The position numbers and the translations under genes were made by a program. From an uncultured Eubacteriales bacterium (GTDB lineage Bacteria > Bacillota > Clostridia > Oscillospirales > Acutalibacteraceae), in assembly GCA_900540235.1 (NCBI GenBank), contig UQEY01000008.1, positions 1-56,871 of the forward strand: a DNA stretch of 56,871 nucleotides, in the 5' to 3' direction. The number at the start of each line of letters is the position of its first letter. The first letter of the stretch is position 1. This document shows positions 47,923-56,871 of the stretch, piece by piece. The notes beneath the pieces were generated by a model, which saw only the letters and a list, made by a program, of their open reading frames with translations, was not told the origin of the DNA and did not search any database.

Positions 47923-50253
47923 ATGCTCAAGCCGTCACTTATTGCTAAAACGAATGCAAAAGCAAATGAAAGTCAAATAAAAATTATCAACAATGTTCGC
48001 ATTACATATTTAACCTCTCGTCTTATTCGTGTTGAAGTTGACAAATTTTATGACGATGCGAGTTTCACTGTTTTTAACCGCAAATTTGAAAATGTCGAAA
48101 AATTCAAAATGACCAAAAGCGGCAATAAGATTTTTGTTGAAACAAAGGATGCTGTTTTCACAATAAAAAACAACAAACCGCTTTGTGTAAAAATAAAATC
48201 AAACGGTAAGGCTCAATACTTTAAAAAGCAAAAGAATCTTAAAGGCACAAGGCGAACACTTGATGCCACTTTCGGCAAAGTAGAACTTAACGACGGTCTA
48301 ATCACGAAAGACGGCGCATATCTGCTTGATGACAGTAACTCGTCTTTGCTTGATGAAAGCGGTCATTTTGTCCCAAGAGACGGCGGAAAAGATTATTACT
48401 GTTTTGCCTACGGCAACGACTATAGGCAAACAATTAAAGCTTTTTTGAGCATTTCGGGCAGTGCGCCGTTAGTTCCACGCTTTGCCCTCGGTGTTTGGTG
48501 GAGCAGGTACCACGCCTACACCGATGGCGAGTACCTAAGCCTTATGGATAGGTTTGAAAAGGAAAATGTTCCGCTCACCGTCGCCACGATTGATATGGAC
48601 TGGCACTATGTTGATTTAAAAAAGCAATTCGGCGTTAAAGAAAACGGTTGGACGGGTTACAGCTGGAATAAGGAACTTTTTAAAGATTACAAAAACTTTT
48701 TGGCAAATCTTCAAAGCAGAAATCTTAAAGTAACGCTTAATCTTCACCCCGCAGACGGAATAAGATTTTTTGAAGATATGTATGAGGACACTGCAAAAGC
48801 AGTCGGCATTGACCCCGAAAGCCGTAAACCTGTAAAATTCAGTTGCAAAAGTGACGATTTTTGGAACGCATATTTTGACAAGGTTCATAAGCCGTATGAA
48901 AAGGACGGCGTTGACTTTTGGTGGATAGATTGGCAGCAAGGTAAAAAGAGCGACATTAAAGGTCTTGACCCGCTTAATGCACTTAACCACTATCATTTTT
49001 TAGACAATGCCGAAAACGGTCAGCTTCCGCTGATTTTGTCACGATATGCAGGCTTGGGTTCGCACCGTTACCCTTTAGGCTTCAGCGGTGACACGGCAAT
49101 AAATTTTAAAGTGCTCGACTTTCAGCCGTATTTTACCGCTAACGCCGCAAATGCCGCATACTTTTGGTGGAGTCACGATATAGGCGGTCACCACTTCGGT
49201 TATCGCAATGACGAGCTTTATCTCAGGTGGATACAGTTTGGTGTATTTTCTCCTATTTTAAGGCTTCATTCAACTTCAAATGACTTGCTCGGCAAAGAAC
49301 CATGGAAATACAGGCAGGATATTTGCGAAAATGCTAAAGAATGGCTCAGGTTTAGGCACAGTCTTATCCCTTACCTCTTTACTGCCGACTATATTTGCCA
49401 CAAAAACGGCACAGCCCTTTGCGGGCCGATGTACTACTCCTATCCCGAATGCGGCGATGCTTTTAATGTGCCTAACGAATACAAGTTCGGCGATGAATTA
49501 ATCGTCTGTCCTATCACTTCAAAACTAAGCAAAAAAACGAATATGGGCAGTGTGAAAGCATATATTCCAAAAGGTACTTTTACCGATATTTTTACCCTTC
49601 AAAAATATCACGGTCCTATAAATATTACGCTTAATCGTGAGCTTTATTCTATCCCTGTTCTTGCAAAAGAAGGCGCAGTTATTCCTCTTTCAAACGACAG
49701 CGGCAATAAAGTTAATAACCCCCAAAACCTTAAGTTTTGGATATTTAACGGCAACAATACTTACACTCTTTATGAGGATAACGGCAAGGTCGATTTTGAA
49801 GAACATAATGTTAAAACAAAAATCATCAATTCGTTTGACGAGAGTACAAACACGGCAAAACTTGTTATAAAAAAGCCTTTCGGCGATGAAGCGCTTATAA
49901 ATAAAAGCAGAAAATATACGCTGATTTTTAAAGAAATCGAAAGCGCAAGCGTTAAATGCAGCGGTGATTTTGAAATCATAAACGGCAACAAAAGCCTTAC
50001 CGTTAAACTTGATTTTTGCGACAACGATATTGAAATAGAGCTTTGCAATATTAAGCTTATCCAAAAAGAAAATTGCAAAGACCGAGTAATAAATTCATTC
50101 TCACGCTGGCAGGAAGGCACAATTAAAAAATCGAATTGTTATAAACCGTTTAAAGATAAAAACACTAAAGAAGAACTTTTGAAAGCCTTAAAAATTTCAA
50201 GAATACCGAAAGATTTAAAACTTCTTTTGTTTGAACAGTTAAACTGCGACTGA
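47923..50253 (+). CDS. glycoside hydrolase family 31 (alpha-glucosidase/alpha-xylosidase type)
   Basis: 776 residues: N-terminal galactose-mutarotase-like domain (about 1-175), catalytic barrel with IDMDWHYVD (about 223), DFWWIDWQ (nucleophile Asp336), RYAGLGSHRYPLGFSGDT (acid/base Asp390), HDIGGHHFG, and C-terminal beta domains. There is no signal peptide, so it acts on imported oligosaccharides. The nucleophile signature WIDWQ differs from the common WxDMNE and points to a less studied GH31 subgroup; the substrate is not clear. First gene of an operon with a sugar:cation symporter and a cupin protein. Confidence 0.9.
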   Translation: MLKPSLIAKTNAKANESQIKIINNVRITYLTSRLIRVEVDKFYDDASFTVFNRKFENVEKFKMTKSGNKIFVETKDAVFTIKNNKPLCVKIKSNGKAQYFKKQKNLKGTRRTLDATFGKVELNDGLITKDGAYLLDDSNSSLLDESGHFVPRDGGKDYYCFAYGNDYRQTIKAFLSISGSAPLVPRFALGVWWSRYHAYTDGEYLSLMDRFEKENVPLTVATIDMDWHYVDLKKQFGVKENGWTGYSWNKELFKDYKNFLANLQSRNLKVTLNLHPADGIRFFEDMYEDTAKAVGIDPESRKPVKFSCKSDDFWNAYFDKVHKPYEKDGVDFWWIDWQQGKKSDIKGLDPLNALNHYHFLDNAENGQLPLILSRYAGLGSHRYPLGFSGDTAINFKVLDFQPYFTANAANAAYFWWSHDIGGHHFGYRNDELYLRWIQFGVFSPILRLHSTSNDLLGKEPWKYRQDICENAKEWLRFRHSLIPYLFTADYICHKNGTALCGPMYYSYPECGDAFNVPNEYKFGDELIVCPITSKLSKKTNMGSVKAYIPKGTFTDIFTLQKYHGPINITLNRELYSIPVLAKEGAVIPLSNDSGNKVNNPQNLKFWIFNGNNTYTLYEDNGKVDFEEHNVKTKIINSFDESTNTAKLVIKKPFGDEALINKSRKYTLIFKEIESASVKCSGDFEIINGNKSLTVKLDFCDNDIEIELCNIKLIQKENCKDRVINSFSRWQEGTIKKSNCYKPFKDKNTKEELLKALKISRIPKDLKLLLFEQLNCD

Positions 50254-50280
50254 TAAAAGATATTTGTTAAGGGGATTGTT

Positions 50281-51783
50281 ATGGAAAACGCACAAACATA
50301 TACAAAAAAAGAGCGAAATATGTTTTTAACCGGTATGTTCGGTCAAAATATGATTTACAATGTGGTTGCAGTCGGTCTTTACTACTATTTTCAAAATGTA
50401 ATTTGCCTGCCTGCGATTGCGCTGGGCTGGATATTTGCGATAGCACGAATTTGGGATGCAATCAATGACCCTATGATGGGTTCTATTGTTGACAAAACAA
50501 AAACAAAATGGGGCAAATGCCGTCCTTACCTTATTTTTTCACCTATCGTGATATGTGTTATCACCTGCGTATCGTTTTTTAACGGCAACTACGCCGTAGC
50601 TAAAATGAACGGCAACCATACGGCTATGGTGCTTATTGTCATGTGGGCAAGCATTTCGTACATTCTTTGGGGTATGAGCTACACTGTAGGAGATATTCCG
50701 CTTTGGGGTATCATTTCACGCATAACCGAAGATGAAAAGGACAGGTCAACTCTTATTTCACTTTCAAGAATTATCGCTTCAATCGGCGCCGGTCTTGTGG
50801 TTGTGTCTATCGTTGCGCTGTCACAGTCGCTCAACACAGCATTAAAACTTGATGTTAACGCTCAAAAAGGCTTTATTATAGTAGCGATTATAACAACAAT
50901 TATCGGCTCGCTTCTTTTTGAATGTGCAGGTATCGGCACTAAAGAGAGAGTACCTAACACGGGCGAAACAAAAACCATGAGAGAAAGCTTTGCCCTTATG
51001 TGGAAGTGCAAACCGTTTCGCCGTATCCTTATAAGCGGTCTTCTTCGTGCGCCGCTTCAACTTATGATGAATATTGCAATGACCCTTTTGACATATTACT
51101 ATTGTAAAGGCAACCTTGCAAACGCATTTACAAAGTCAGATATTTTTGTTATAGTTCTCATTTTGGGCGGCGGACTTTTTGTAGGTCAGTTCGTTTCAAT
51201 GGCAATTTCACCTGCTCTTATAAAAAAATATGAGAGCAAAAAAGTATATAACCTTTTCAGCGGTTTAAGCGCTATTGCATTTGCACTGCTGTTTGTGGTA
51301 TATTTAGTCGCACCGACCGAGCTTTCAAAAATCGGATTCGTAATTATTGACGGCATCCTTTTCTTTGGCACGGGTATGGGCTTCGGCGGAGTTAATGTTT
51401 GCCAGTCGGTTATGATAAGCGACTGTATTGACTATGAGGAATACCACCACGGCTACCGCCCTGACGGCATCTTTTTCTCCGGTCAAAGCTTTATTACAAA
51501 ATTTTCAGCCGGCATTTCTTCCATTATTTCGGGTTATGTCTTTGATGCGGTAGGTTATACCGATATCAATATCAACAAAATGAATGAAGCCATTGCAAAC
51601 GGTGCAAACTTTGCAAGTGATTTTACATCTTATTCAAAAGCCATGTGGTTTTTAATTTCAATTCCGCCGGCTATCGGTATGGTTTTGGCTGTCATTCCTA
51701 CCCTTAAATATGAAATTGACAAAAAGTCACACGACCGTATGCTTGAAGAACTTGTAAAAAGGCATAAGCAAAACAATAATTAA
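50281..51783 (+). CDS. GPH-family sugar:cation symporter (MelB-like)
   Basis: 500 residues with about twelve membrane helices and the GPH signatures RIWDAINDPMMGSIVDKTKTKWGKCRPYL at the N-terminus and SDCIDYEEYHHGYRPDGIFFSGQSF in the second half. It imports glycosides with Na+ or H+. Located 27 bp after the GH31 gene, so it probably imports the substrate of that enzyme. Both halves of the transporter are complete. Confidence 0.93.
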   Translation: MENAQTYTKKERNMFLTGMFGQNMIYNVVAVGLYYYFQNVICLPAIALGWIFAIARIWDAINDPMMGSIVDKTKTKWGKCRPYLIFSPIVICVITCVSFFNGNYAVAKMNGNHTAMVLIVMWASISYILWGMSYTVGDIPLWGIISRITEDEKDRSTLISLSRIIASIGAGLVVVSIVALSQSLNTALKLDVNAQKGFIIVAIITTIIGSLLFECAGIGTKERVPNTGETKTMRESFALMWKCKPFRRILISGLLRAPLQLMMNIAMTLLTYYYCKGNLANAFTKSDIFVIVLILGGGLFVGQFVSMAISPALIKKYESKKVYNLFSGLSAIAFALLFVVYLVAPTELSKIGFVIIDGILFFGTGMGFGGVNVCQSVMISDCIDYEEYHHGYRPDGIFFSGQSFITKFSAGISSIISGYVFDAVGYTDININKMNEAIANGANFASDFTSYSKAMWFLISIPPAIGMVLAVIPTLKYEIDKKSHDRMLEELVKRHKQNNN

Positions 51784-51801
51784 TCTAAGGAGATATAGAT
51801 T

Positions 51802-52146
51802 ATGGATAAATTAATCAAAAATATTGAGCACAAAACAGTGCTCACAATCAAGGACGAAGTAAGCTACCAAAAGGGTCAAATTGTCAGCAAAACTCTTGCT
51901 CAAAACGACCACCATTCTCTCACTCTTTTTGCTTTTGACAAGGGTGAGGAAATCAGCACTCACGAATCTTCCGGCGACGCTATGGTTGTTGCACTTGACG
52001 GTGTCGGCAGAATTACTATTGAGGGCACGGAATACATTTTAAACGAAGGTGAAACAATCGTTATGCCTGCAAAGAAACCTCACGCAGTTTTCGCAAAGGA
52101 ACAGTTTAAAATGCTTCTTATCGTAATGTTCCCTGAAGAACAATAA
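51802..52146 (+). CDS. single-domain cupin protein
   Basis: 114 residues forming one small cupin barrel (EISTHESSGDAMVVALDGVGRITIEG and the second motif EGETIVMPAKKPHAV). Family members bind metal through His/Glu; the first motif here has only H (THES), with the second His in PHAV. Possible role in sugar isomerisation or sensing within the operon; function unproven. TAAGGAG start. Confidence 0.85.
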   Translation: MDKLIKNIEHKTVLTIKDEVSYQKGQIVSKTLAQNDHHSLTLFAFDKGEEISTHESSGDAMVVALDGVGRITIEGTEYILNEGETIVMPAKKPHAVFAKEQFKMLLIVMFPEEQ

Positions 52147-52187
52147 AAAACGGCTATTGATATTAAAGCCATACATTATAATTCAAA

Positions 52188-52221
52188 AAAGACTGTGAAC
52201 AAATTTTGCTCACAGTCTTTT
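52188..52221. terminator. bidirectional terminator
   Basis: AAAGACTGTGA / TCACAGTCTTT stem with T runs on both sides between the convergent cupin and acetyltransferase genes. Confidence 0.88.
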
Positions 52222-52222
52222 A

Positions 52223-52861
52223 TTATGTCAACTCTGCCATATTTACAGGCGCAATAAAATCGTCTACATCAAATCTTCTGTCTTTAAAATAATATTGTCT
52301 GTCATCCTCTGTAATCTCTCGCAATACTCTGCAAGGGTTGCCTACTGCAATAACATTTGACGGAATATCTTTTGTAACAACGCTTCCTGCGCCGATAACA
52401 ACATTGTCACCGATATGCACACCGGGGCAAATGACACTGCTTCCGCCTATCCAACAATTACTGCCGATTGAAATATCAATTCCGTATTCGTAGCCCGAAT
52501 TTCTGCTGTCGGGATGAATCGGATGACCTGCAGTATAAATAGAAACATTAGGAGCAATGAGTACATTGTCGCCGACCGTAACTCTACCCACATCAAGCAC
52601 GGTAAGATTATAGTTAACCCAAAAGTTATCGCCGACAAAAATATTTTTACCGTAGTCACATCTAAACGGTTGCTCAATAACAAGACCTTTGCCTGCGCCT
52701 CCCAAAATTGAGCGAAGCACTTCTTCCCTGCCTTTTTCATCGTCAGGTTCAAGCTCGTTATATTTTTTCAGTTTCTTTTTACATTCCATTCTTTTTTCAG
52801 CCAAGCCGTCAAGCCAGGCTTTGTACGGAAGATTTGCTTTCATTCTTTCTTCCTGATTCAT
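52223..52861 (-). CDS. sugar O-acetyltransferase (maltose acetyltransferase/LacA type)
   Basis: 212 residues: N-terminal MAC-type helices (NLPYKAWLDGLAEKRMECKKKLKKY) and a left-handed beta-helix (hexapeptide repeats, PFRCDYGKNIFVGDNFWVNYNLTVLDVG, with AGHPIH catalytic His and a VVIGAGSVVTKDIPSNVIAVGNPCR end). Acetyl-CoA-dependent acetylation of sugars. Its start overlaps the MATE gene stop, and it is the last gene of the operon. Confidence 0.92.
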   Translation of the reverse strand: MNQEERMKANLPYKAWLDGLAEKRMECKKKLKKYNELEPDDEKGREEVLRSILGGAGKGLVIEQPFRCDYGKNIFVGDNFWVNYNLTVLDVGRVTVGDNVLIAPNVSIYTAGHPIHPDSRNSGYEYGIDISIGSNCWIGGSSVICPGVHIGDNVVIGAGSVVTKDIPSNVIAVGNPCRVLREITEDDRQYYFKDRRFDVDDFIAPVNMAELT

Positions 52862-54219
52862 TCGTTCTCTCCTTTATTGAGTTTAATAGTATCAAGCCTT
52901 TTGAATTCTTTCCTAAACACAAACAAAAGGTAAATCGCACCAAGCGTCCAACTAAGCGGCTCGGCAATGCAAGCGCCGAAATATCCCCAAAGCGGAATAA
53001 AAAGATAAGCCGCCGCAATTTTTGAAGCAAGTTCCATTGTGCTTGAAACAATAGGCGGAACTTTTCTGTCAACCGACTGAATTGAAAATCTGAGCGTAAA
53101 CAAAAGTCCCAAAACAAAATAAAACGGTGCGTTAACCCTCAAATACATTTGCGTGTTCTCAAACACAATTTGAGAAGCACTTCCGGTTACCAGCCTTGCA
53201 ATCTGCCCGCCCGAAAACCATAAAATAAAGAAAGTAATAACCGACCAAATAAGCGAATAAAGCGTGCTGTATTTAATTGATTCTTTAATTCTGCCGATTT
53301 TACCTGCGCCGTAGTTTTGACCAACAAATGTTGAGCAGGCAGTACCTATAGTTACAAGCGGCTGCATAAACATTTCCGCAACTTTCCTTGAACCAAGGTG
53401 AGCCGCAATAATATCGTCGCCGAGTGCATTAATCGAGCCCTGCATAATGATTGAGCCGATGGAAAAAATCGAATTCATTATTGCCATCGCCATACCTGCA
53501 CCCATCATATTTTTAAACAAAGCAGACGAAAATTTAAAATCTTCTTTGGAAAGTTTAATTATTTTAAAATTCTTTAAAATAACAATAAAGCAAAGCACAA
53601 CCGACAAAAACTGAGCAAGCACGGTTGCAACAGCCGCACCCATAACGCCCATATTTGTAAACTTAATAAGTACATAGTCAAGCACAATATTGAGCACGCT
53701 TGAAAAAATCAAAAAGTAAAGCGGAGTTTTGCTGTCACCGAGCGAGCGCAAAATTACTGCTTCAAGATTATAAAGCATAGGAACAATAATAAACGCAAGA
53801 ATCACCGCTATGTAGCTGTTAGCCTCATCAAGCCTTGCAACCGGAGTATTTAAAAGTTTTAGCATAGGCTTACTTGCAAAAACGCTTACTATTAAAACAA
53901 GAAGCGAAAATATCACATTGATAAGAAGCGAAATTGCCACGCTCTTTTTAAGTTTATTGTTGTCCTTTGCACCGAAACTTTGAGCGATAATTATACCGAA
54001 ACCGCCGTTTAGTCCCCACGCAAAACTTAAAACAAGGCTGTTAATCGTTGAACTTGCACCTATTGCAACAAGTGCATTATCGCCGAGAATATGACCCGCT
54101 ATAGCCGTATCCGCAAGATTATAAAACTGTTGAAAAACATTACTGAGCAAGGTGGGAAGCGCAAAAGCAAGAAGCAGTTTCCAGGTTTTACCTGTAGTTA
54201 AATCTTTAGTTTTTGCCAT
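52858..54219 (-). CDS. MATE-family efflux transporter
   Basis: 453 residues, twelve membrane helices, beginning LTTGKTWKLLLAFALPTLLSNVFQQFYNLADT, the standard MATE/DinF opening, with the matching second-half repeat. Exports drugs or metabolites in exchange for Na+ or H+. Overlaps the membrane-protein gene upstream (TAATG). Confidence 0.93.
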   Translation of the reverse strand: MAKTKDLTTGKTWKLLLAFALPTLLSNVFQQFYNLADTAIAGHILGDNALVAIGASSTINSLVLSFAWGLNGGFGIIIAQSFGAKDNNKLKKSVAISLLINVIFSLLVLIVSVFASKPMLKLLNTPVARLDEANSYIAVILAFIIVPMLYNLEAVILRSLGDSKTPLYFLIFSSVLNIVLDYVLIKFTNMGVMGAAVATVLAQFLSVVLCFIVILKNFKIIKLSKEDFKFSSALFKNMMGAGMAMAIMNSIFSIGSIIMQGSINALGDDIIAAHLGSRKVAEMFMQPLVTIGTACSTFVGQNYGAGKIGRIKESIKYSTLYSLIWSVITFFILWFSGGQIARLVTGSASQIVFENTQMYLRVNAPFYFVLGLLFTLRFSIQSVDRKVPPIVSSTMELASKIAAAYLFIPLWGYFGACIAEPLSWTLGAIYLLFVFRKEFKRLDTIKLNKGENE

Positions 54220-54902
54220 TATTTTTGCTTATCCTTTTTCCTGTTTCTCAAAATAATCATAAATACCATACCGATTAATCCGCCCACAGCATTCATCATC
54301 ATATCCGTCATCGTGTCTACCAAACCGAGGTAGCCATATTCGTTATGATATTTTGAAATGTCGAACATTGCCGTTTCCTCTCCCGCTTTTGAAAGCTGGA
54401 GATTTGTACCGTGAAAATAGTCCATCAAAAATTCGTAAAATTCCCAACCTACCGCTATTGAAAGCGCAAACATAATTGAAAACAGCGCCGCCAAAGTTGC
54501 CGCACATTGACCCTTTTTTCGCTGAATTATGCACGCAAAATCATAGCCGAAAACTGCACAAACAAGTCCCGACATAATATGCATAAAATTATCAAACCAA
54601 GAAATCTTGTCAAAAAAACCGAAATACGAGCCGATTACTATACCTATAAATATAATAATATTAAGCATGGTTTGGCTGAGCGTCGGCACTTCCTCAATAA
54701 AACTTCCGTTGCCGAAAATTTGAAACATATCCCAAAGATGAGTAAATATAAAACAAAATACACTTTCAAAACCCATTACCAAATCACCGTGAATAAACGA
54801 GTATCCGGCACAAATAAGCATTGAAATGCGAACAATTATCCAAAAAATTAATTGCGCCTTAGGTATTTTTTCTATTGGGTCTTTTTTTATTTTATAAGCC
54901 AT
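54219..54902 (-). CDS. YjdF-like (DUF2238) membrane protein
   Basis: About 227 residues with six or so membrane helices and the conserved core FDNFMHIMSGLVCAVFGYDFA, VGWEFYEFLMDYF and DTMTDMMMNAVGGLIG, matching YjdF/DUF2238 proteins of unknown function. ATG 54902 is preferred over the upstream GTG because of the GGCGG spacing. First gene of a three-gene operon with MATE and acetyltransferase. Confidence 0.85.
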   Translation of the reverse strand: MAYKIKKDPIEKIPKAQLIFWIIVRISMLICAGYSFIHGDLVMGFESVFCFIFTHLWDMFQIFGNGSFIEEVPTLSQTMLNIIIFIGIVIGSYFGFFDKISWFDNFMHIMSGLVCAVFGYDFACIIQRKKGQCAATLAALFSIMFALSIAVGWEFYEFLMDYFHGTNLQLSKAGEETAMFDISKYHNEYGYLGLVDTMTDMMMNAVGGLIGMVFMIILRNRKKDKQK

Positions 54903-55094
54903 AATTTTCACCGCCTGATTTTATACGCCTTATTCTATCATATATGTAAAAAAAGTCAATTTATTAAATAAAGTTTAATTTATTTAATTTTTGTAGATTT
55001 GCTGTCGTTTATTTGTTATAATGAAGCTACATTATGAGTAATTGCACAAAACAGTACATTGTGTTCATTATTTATTAATTTTTCGGAGGACAAT

Positions 55095-56777
55095 ATGATA
55101 GAATATACCACAAGATACGATGTCAAAAAGACCATGTATGAAAAGTTTGCAGATTCTGCCGCTCAGCACGCAGATGAAGCTTGCTTTTATTACTATAACA
55201 ACACAATAACTTGGGCGCAGGCTGAAAAGATGGTTGACCTCTGTGCCGCAGGTATGCTTGCAAACGGAGTCAGAAAAGGTGACAGAGTTATAATTTGTGC
55301 GCCTAATATGCCTCAGTGCATAACCGCTATTTACGCTGTTAACAAAATCGGTGCTATTGCATCAATGCTCCATCCGCTTTCTGTTGCAAGTGAGGCTCAG
55401 TATGCAGTTAACCTTGTCGGTGCTAAGTTTGCATTTTGCTTTGATGTTAGCGAAAAAGCGTTTAAAGGTATGAAGCATCTTACTCTTGTAAGATGTAAAA
55501 CTGCCGAATATTTCCCTAAAACTCCATACGGATTTATCGCTAATCAGCTTTACAAAAAGAAAATTAAAGGCAAGACTGCTCCCGCAACCGATGTTAAAAA
55601 GAATATTGATTGGAAAGAGCTTTTAAGAGAGGGCAAGGAATACATTGCAAACGGCAACAACATTCCTATTGCCGAAGACCCACTTGCAGTTGCAGCTATT
55701 ATGATGACAGGCGGTACAACCGGTAACCCAAAGGGTGTTCAGCTTTGCAACGAAGCTATCAACAATCTTTCATATCAACTTTGCGATGTTGTTGAAAATG
55801 TACTCGGTATGAAATGCGACTCAAATGAAGACGCTATGCTTACCGCTCTCCCTGTTTTCCACGGCTTCGGCTTTGCACTTTGTATGCATGTTTCAATCTG
55901 CACCGGTATGCCTCAGTCACTCTTTCCGCAATTTGACGCTAAAATGTGCTCTGACGCTATTAAAAAATACGGTCTTAACTACATTTTCGGCGTTCCTGAT
56001 TTCTTTGAAAAAGTTTATAAGGCAGGTTACCTTAAAGGTATCGATATGTCAAATATGAAGCTTATAGGCTCAGGCGGAGATGTAGTTCCTTATTCTCTTA
56101 CCGAAAAAATGGATAGACTTCTTAAAGAAAACGGCGCTCACTGCCACTTTGTTTCGGGTTACGGCCTTACGGAATGTGTAACCGTTTGCTCCTTTACCGA
56201 CCCAAGGAGGGAAGCTCCGCAGGGCTGTATCGGTATTCCTTGCTACAATGTTCAGGCTATGACAGTGGCACCGGGCACTACAGATGAAGTTAAGGGAGAG
56301 GACGGAGAGCTTTGTATCTATGCTCCTACTCTTATGGAGGGTTATTATCACGACCCTGAAGAAACTGCAAAAGTTCTTGTCAAGCACGCTGACGGCAAGG
56401 TTTGGCTTCACACCGGTGATATGTGCTATATTGAGCAGGAAACCGGCGACATTTATTACCGCCAAAGACTTAAAAGAGTTTACAAAATCAGTGGCTACCT
56501 TGTTTACCCGTCATTTATCGAAGAAGCATACAGGGCAATGGCAGAAATCTACGATTGCTGTGTTATCGGCGTAGGCGAAGAAGGACAAACAAAGCTTAAA
56601 CTCTTTGTTGTTAAAAACAAGAAGTTTAAGACCGACAGCGACGAAGAACTCAAGGAAAAAATTATTGAATTCGGTATGCAAAACCTTTCAAAATGGTCTG
56701 TTCCTAAAATTATTGAATTTATCGACGAACTTCCGAGAACTAAAATCGGCAAGGTAGATTTCAAAGTTTTGAAATAA
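55095..56777 (+). CDS. AMP-binding acyl-CoA synthetase
   Basis: 560 residues from ATG 55095 (CGGAGG site). Adenylate-forming enzyme: P-loop MMTGGTTGNPKGVQL (about 202-216), VSGYGLTECVTV (A5), the LHTGDM motif (A7), RLKRVYKISGYLVYP (A8) and the C-terminal catalytic lysine region PRTKIGKVDFK. It activates a fatty or aromatic acid to an acyl-AMP/CoA; the substrate is not predictable by eye. Stands alone after a divergent promoter region. Confidence 0.92.
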   Translation: MIEYTTRYDVKKTMYEKFADSAAQHADEACFYYYNNTITWAQAEKMVDLCAAGMLANGVRKGDRVIICAPNMPQCITAIYAVNKIGAIASMLHPLSVASEAQYAVNLVGAKFAFCFDVSEKAFKGMKHLTLVRCKTAEYFPKTPYGFIANQLYKKKIKGKTAPATDVKKNIDWKELLREGKEYIANGNNIPIAEDPLAVAAIMMTGGTTGNPKGVQLCNEAINNLSYQLCDVVENVLGMKCDSNEDAMLTALPVFHGFGFALCMHVSICTGMPQSLFPQFDAKMCSDAIKKYGLNYIFGVPDFFEKVYKAGYLKGIDMSNMKLIGSGGDVVPYSLTEKMDRLLKENGAHCHFVSGYGLTECVTVCSFTDPRREAPQGCIGIPCYNVQAMTVAPGTTDEVKGEDGELCIYAPTLMEGYYHDPEETAKVLVKHADGKVWLHTGDMCYIEQETGDIYYRQRLKRVYKISGYLVYPSFIEEAYRAMAEIYDCCVIGVGEEGQTKLKLFVVKNKKFKTDSDEELKEKIIEFGMQNLSKWSVPKIIEFIDELPRTKIGKVDFKVLK

Positions 56778-56791
56778 TAAATAGCTATAAA

Positions 56792-56819
56792 AAATGCTCT
56801 TTCGTTTGAAAGAGCATTT
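56792..56819 (+). terminator. terminator of the acyl-CoA synthetase gene
   Basis: AAATGCTCTTTC / GAAAGAGCATTT stem, 14 bp after the stop. Confidence 0.8.
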
Positions 56820-56860
56820 CAGCGTGTAGAAAAAGTCAAATAATAAATTTCTACACGCTG
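56820..56860. repeat. inverted repeat at the window end
   Basis: CAGCGTGTAGAAA / TTTCTACACGCTG with a 15-base loop. The CAGCGTGTAGA core also occurs at 46203-46212 in the phage operon leader, so it may be a small repeat family. Confidence 0.6.
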
Positions 56861-56871
56861 GAGAATGTTGA

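Overview
The window is a low-GC, roughly 57-kb piece of a spore-forming Clostridia chromosome, most likely a gut Ruminococcaceae/Oscillospiraceae-type anaerobe. The evidence is a Firmicutes-style 16S rRNA with tandem sigma-A promoters, three sporulation or germination genes (spoIIP, gpr, spoVAC), strong AGGAGG-type ribosome binding sites, anaerobic flavin/iron-sulfur electron-bifurcation subunits, and many secreted cell-surface proteins with lysine-rich C-termini. The taxonomic placement is an inference.

Layout. 1-1.3 kb: 5' part of a 16S rRNA gene (minus), leader and two promoters. 1.4-4.1 kb: small membrane protein, spoIIP, gpr (minus) and rpsT (plus). 4.2-10.9 kb: a minus operon (GH28 glycosidase, SecB-like protein, exported sialyltransferase-like protein) and a divergent exported beta-helix protein. 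11-13 kb: purA and a secreted protein. 13.2-17.9 kb: minus operon ddl, DUF1934, argS, radical SAM/SPASM protein. 18-20.4 kb: three-gene operon that includes a sortase-fold protein without its catalytic residues. 20.4-22.3 kb: structured leader and a G5/3D-domain wall protein. 22.4-23.3 kb: palindromic repeat, HMA metallochaperone and a likely type I toxin-antitoxin pair. 23.3-28.5 kb: minus operon of NuoE-like, NuoF-like and GltD-like subunits (Stn/Nfn-type transhydrogenase) ending in hypB. 28.7-36 kb: integrated element at the 3' end of tRNA-Pro(CGG), with a large serine recombinase, relaxase remnants and probable defence cargo. 36-46.2 kb: a minus phage-structural operon. 46.4-56.9 kb: ABC ATPase, spoVAC, a GH31/sugar symporter/cupin operon, a YjdF-like/MATE/acetyltransferase operon and an acyl-CoA synthetase.

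The most striking system is the 36-46 kb operon. Its gene order follows the Bacillus subtilis PBSX prophage: terminase, portal, protease, capsid, connectors, then LysM, hub, spike, gp25, J, gpI and a fibre-like protein. The sheath, tube, tube-chaperone and tape-measure genes are absent; a translationally coupled 29-codon ORF lies in that gap. There are also no lysis, integration or repressor genes. The genes are intact and overlap by a few bases, so this looks like a maintained head-plus-baseplate machine rather than decay.

Other candidates for new biology are the 21-residue hydrophobic peptide with a convergent antisense RNA near 23 kb, the exported sialyltransferase-like protein encoded next to a SecB-like chaperone, the pseudo-sortase operon, and the tRNA-Pro element, whose recombinase C-terminus is encoded by the attachment-site repeat.
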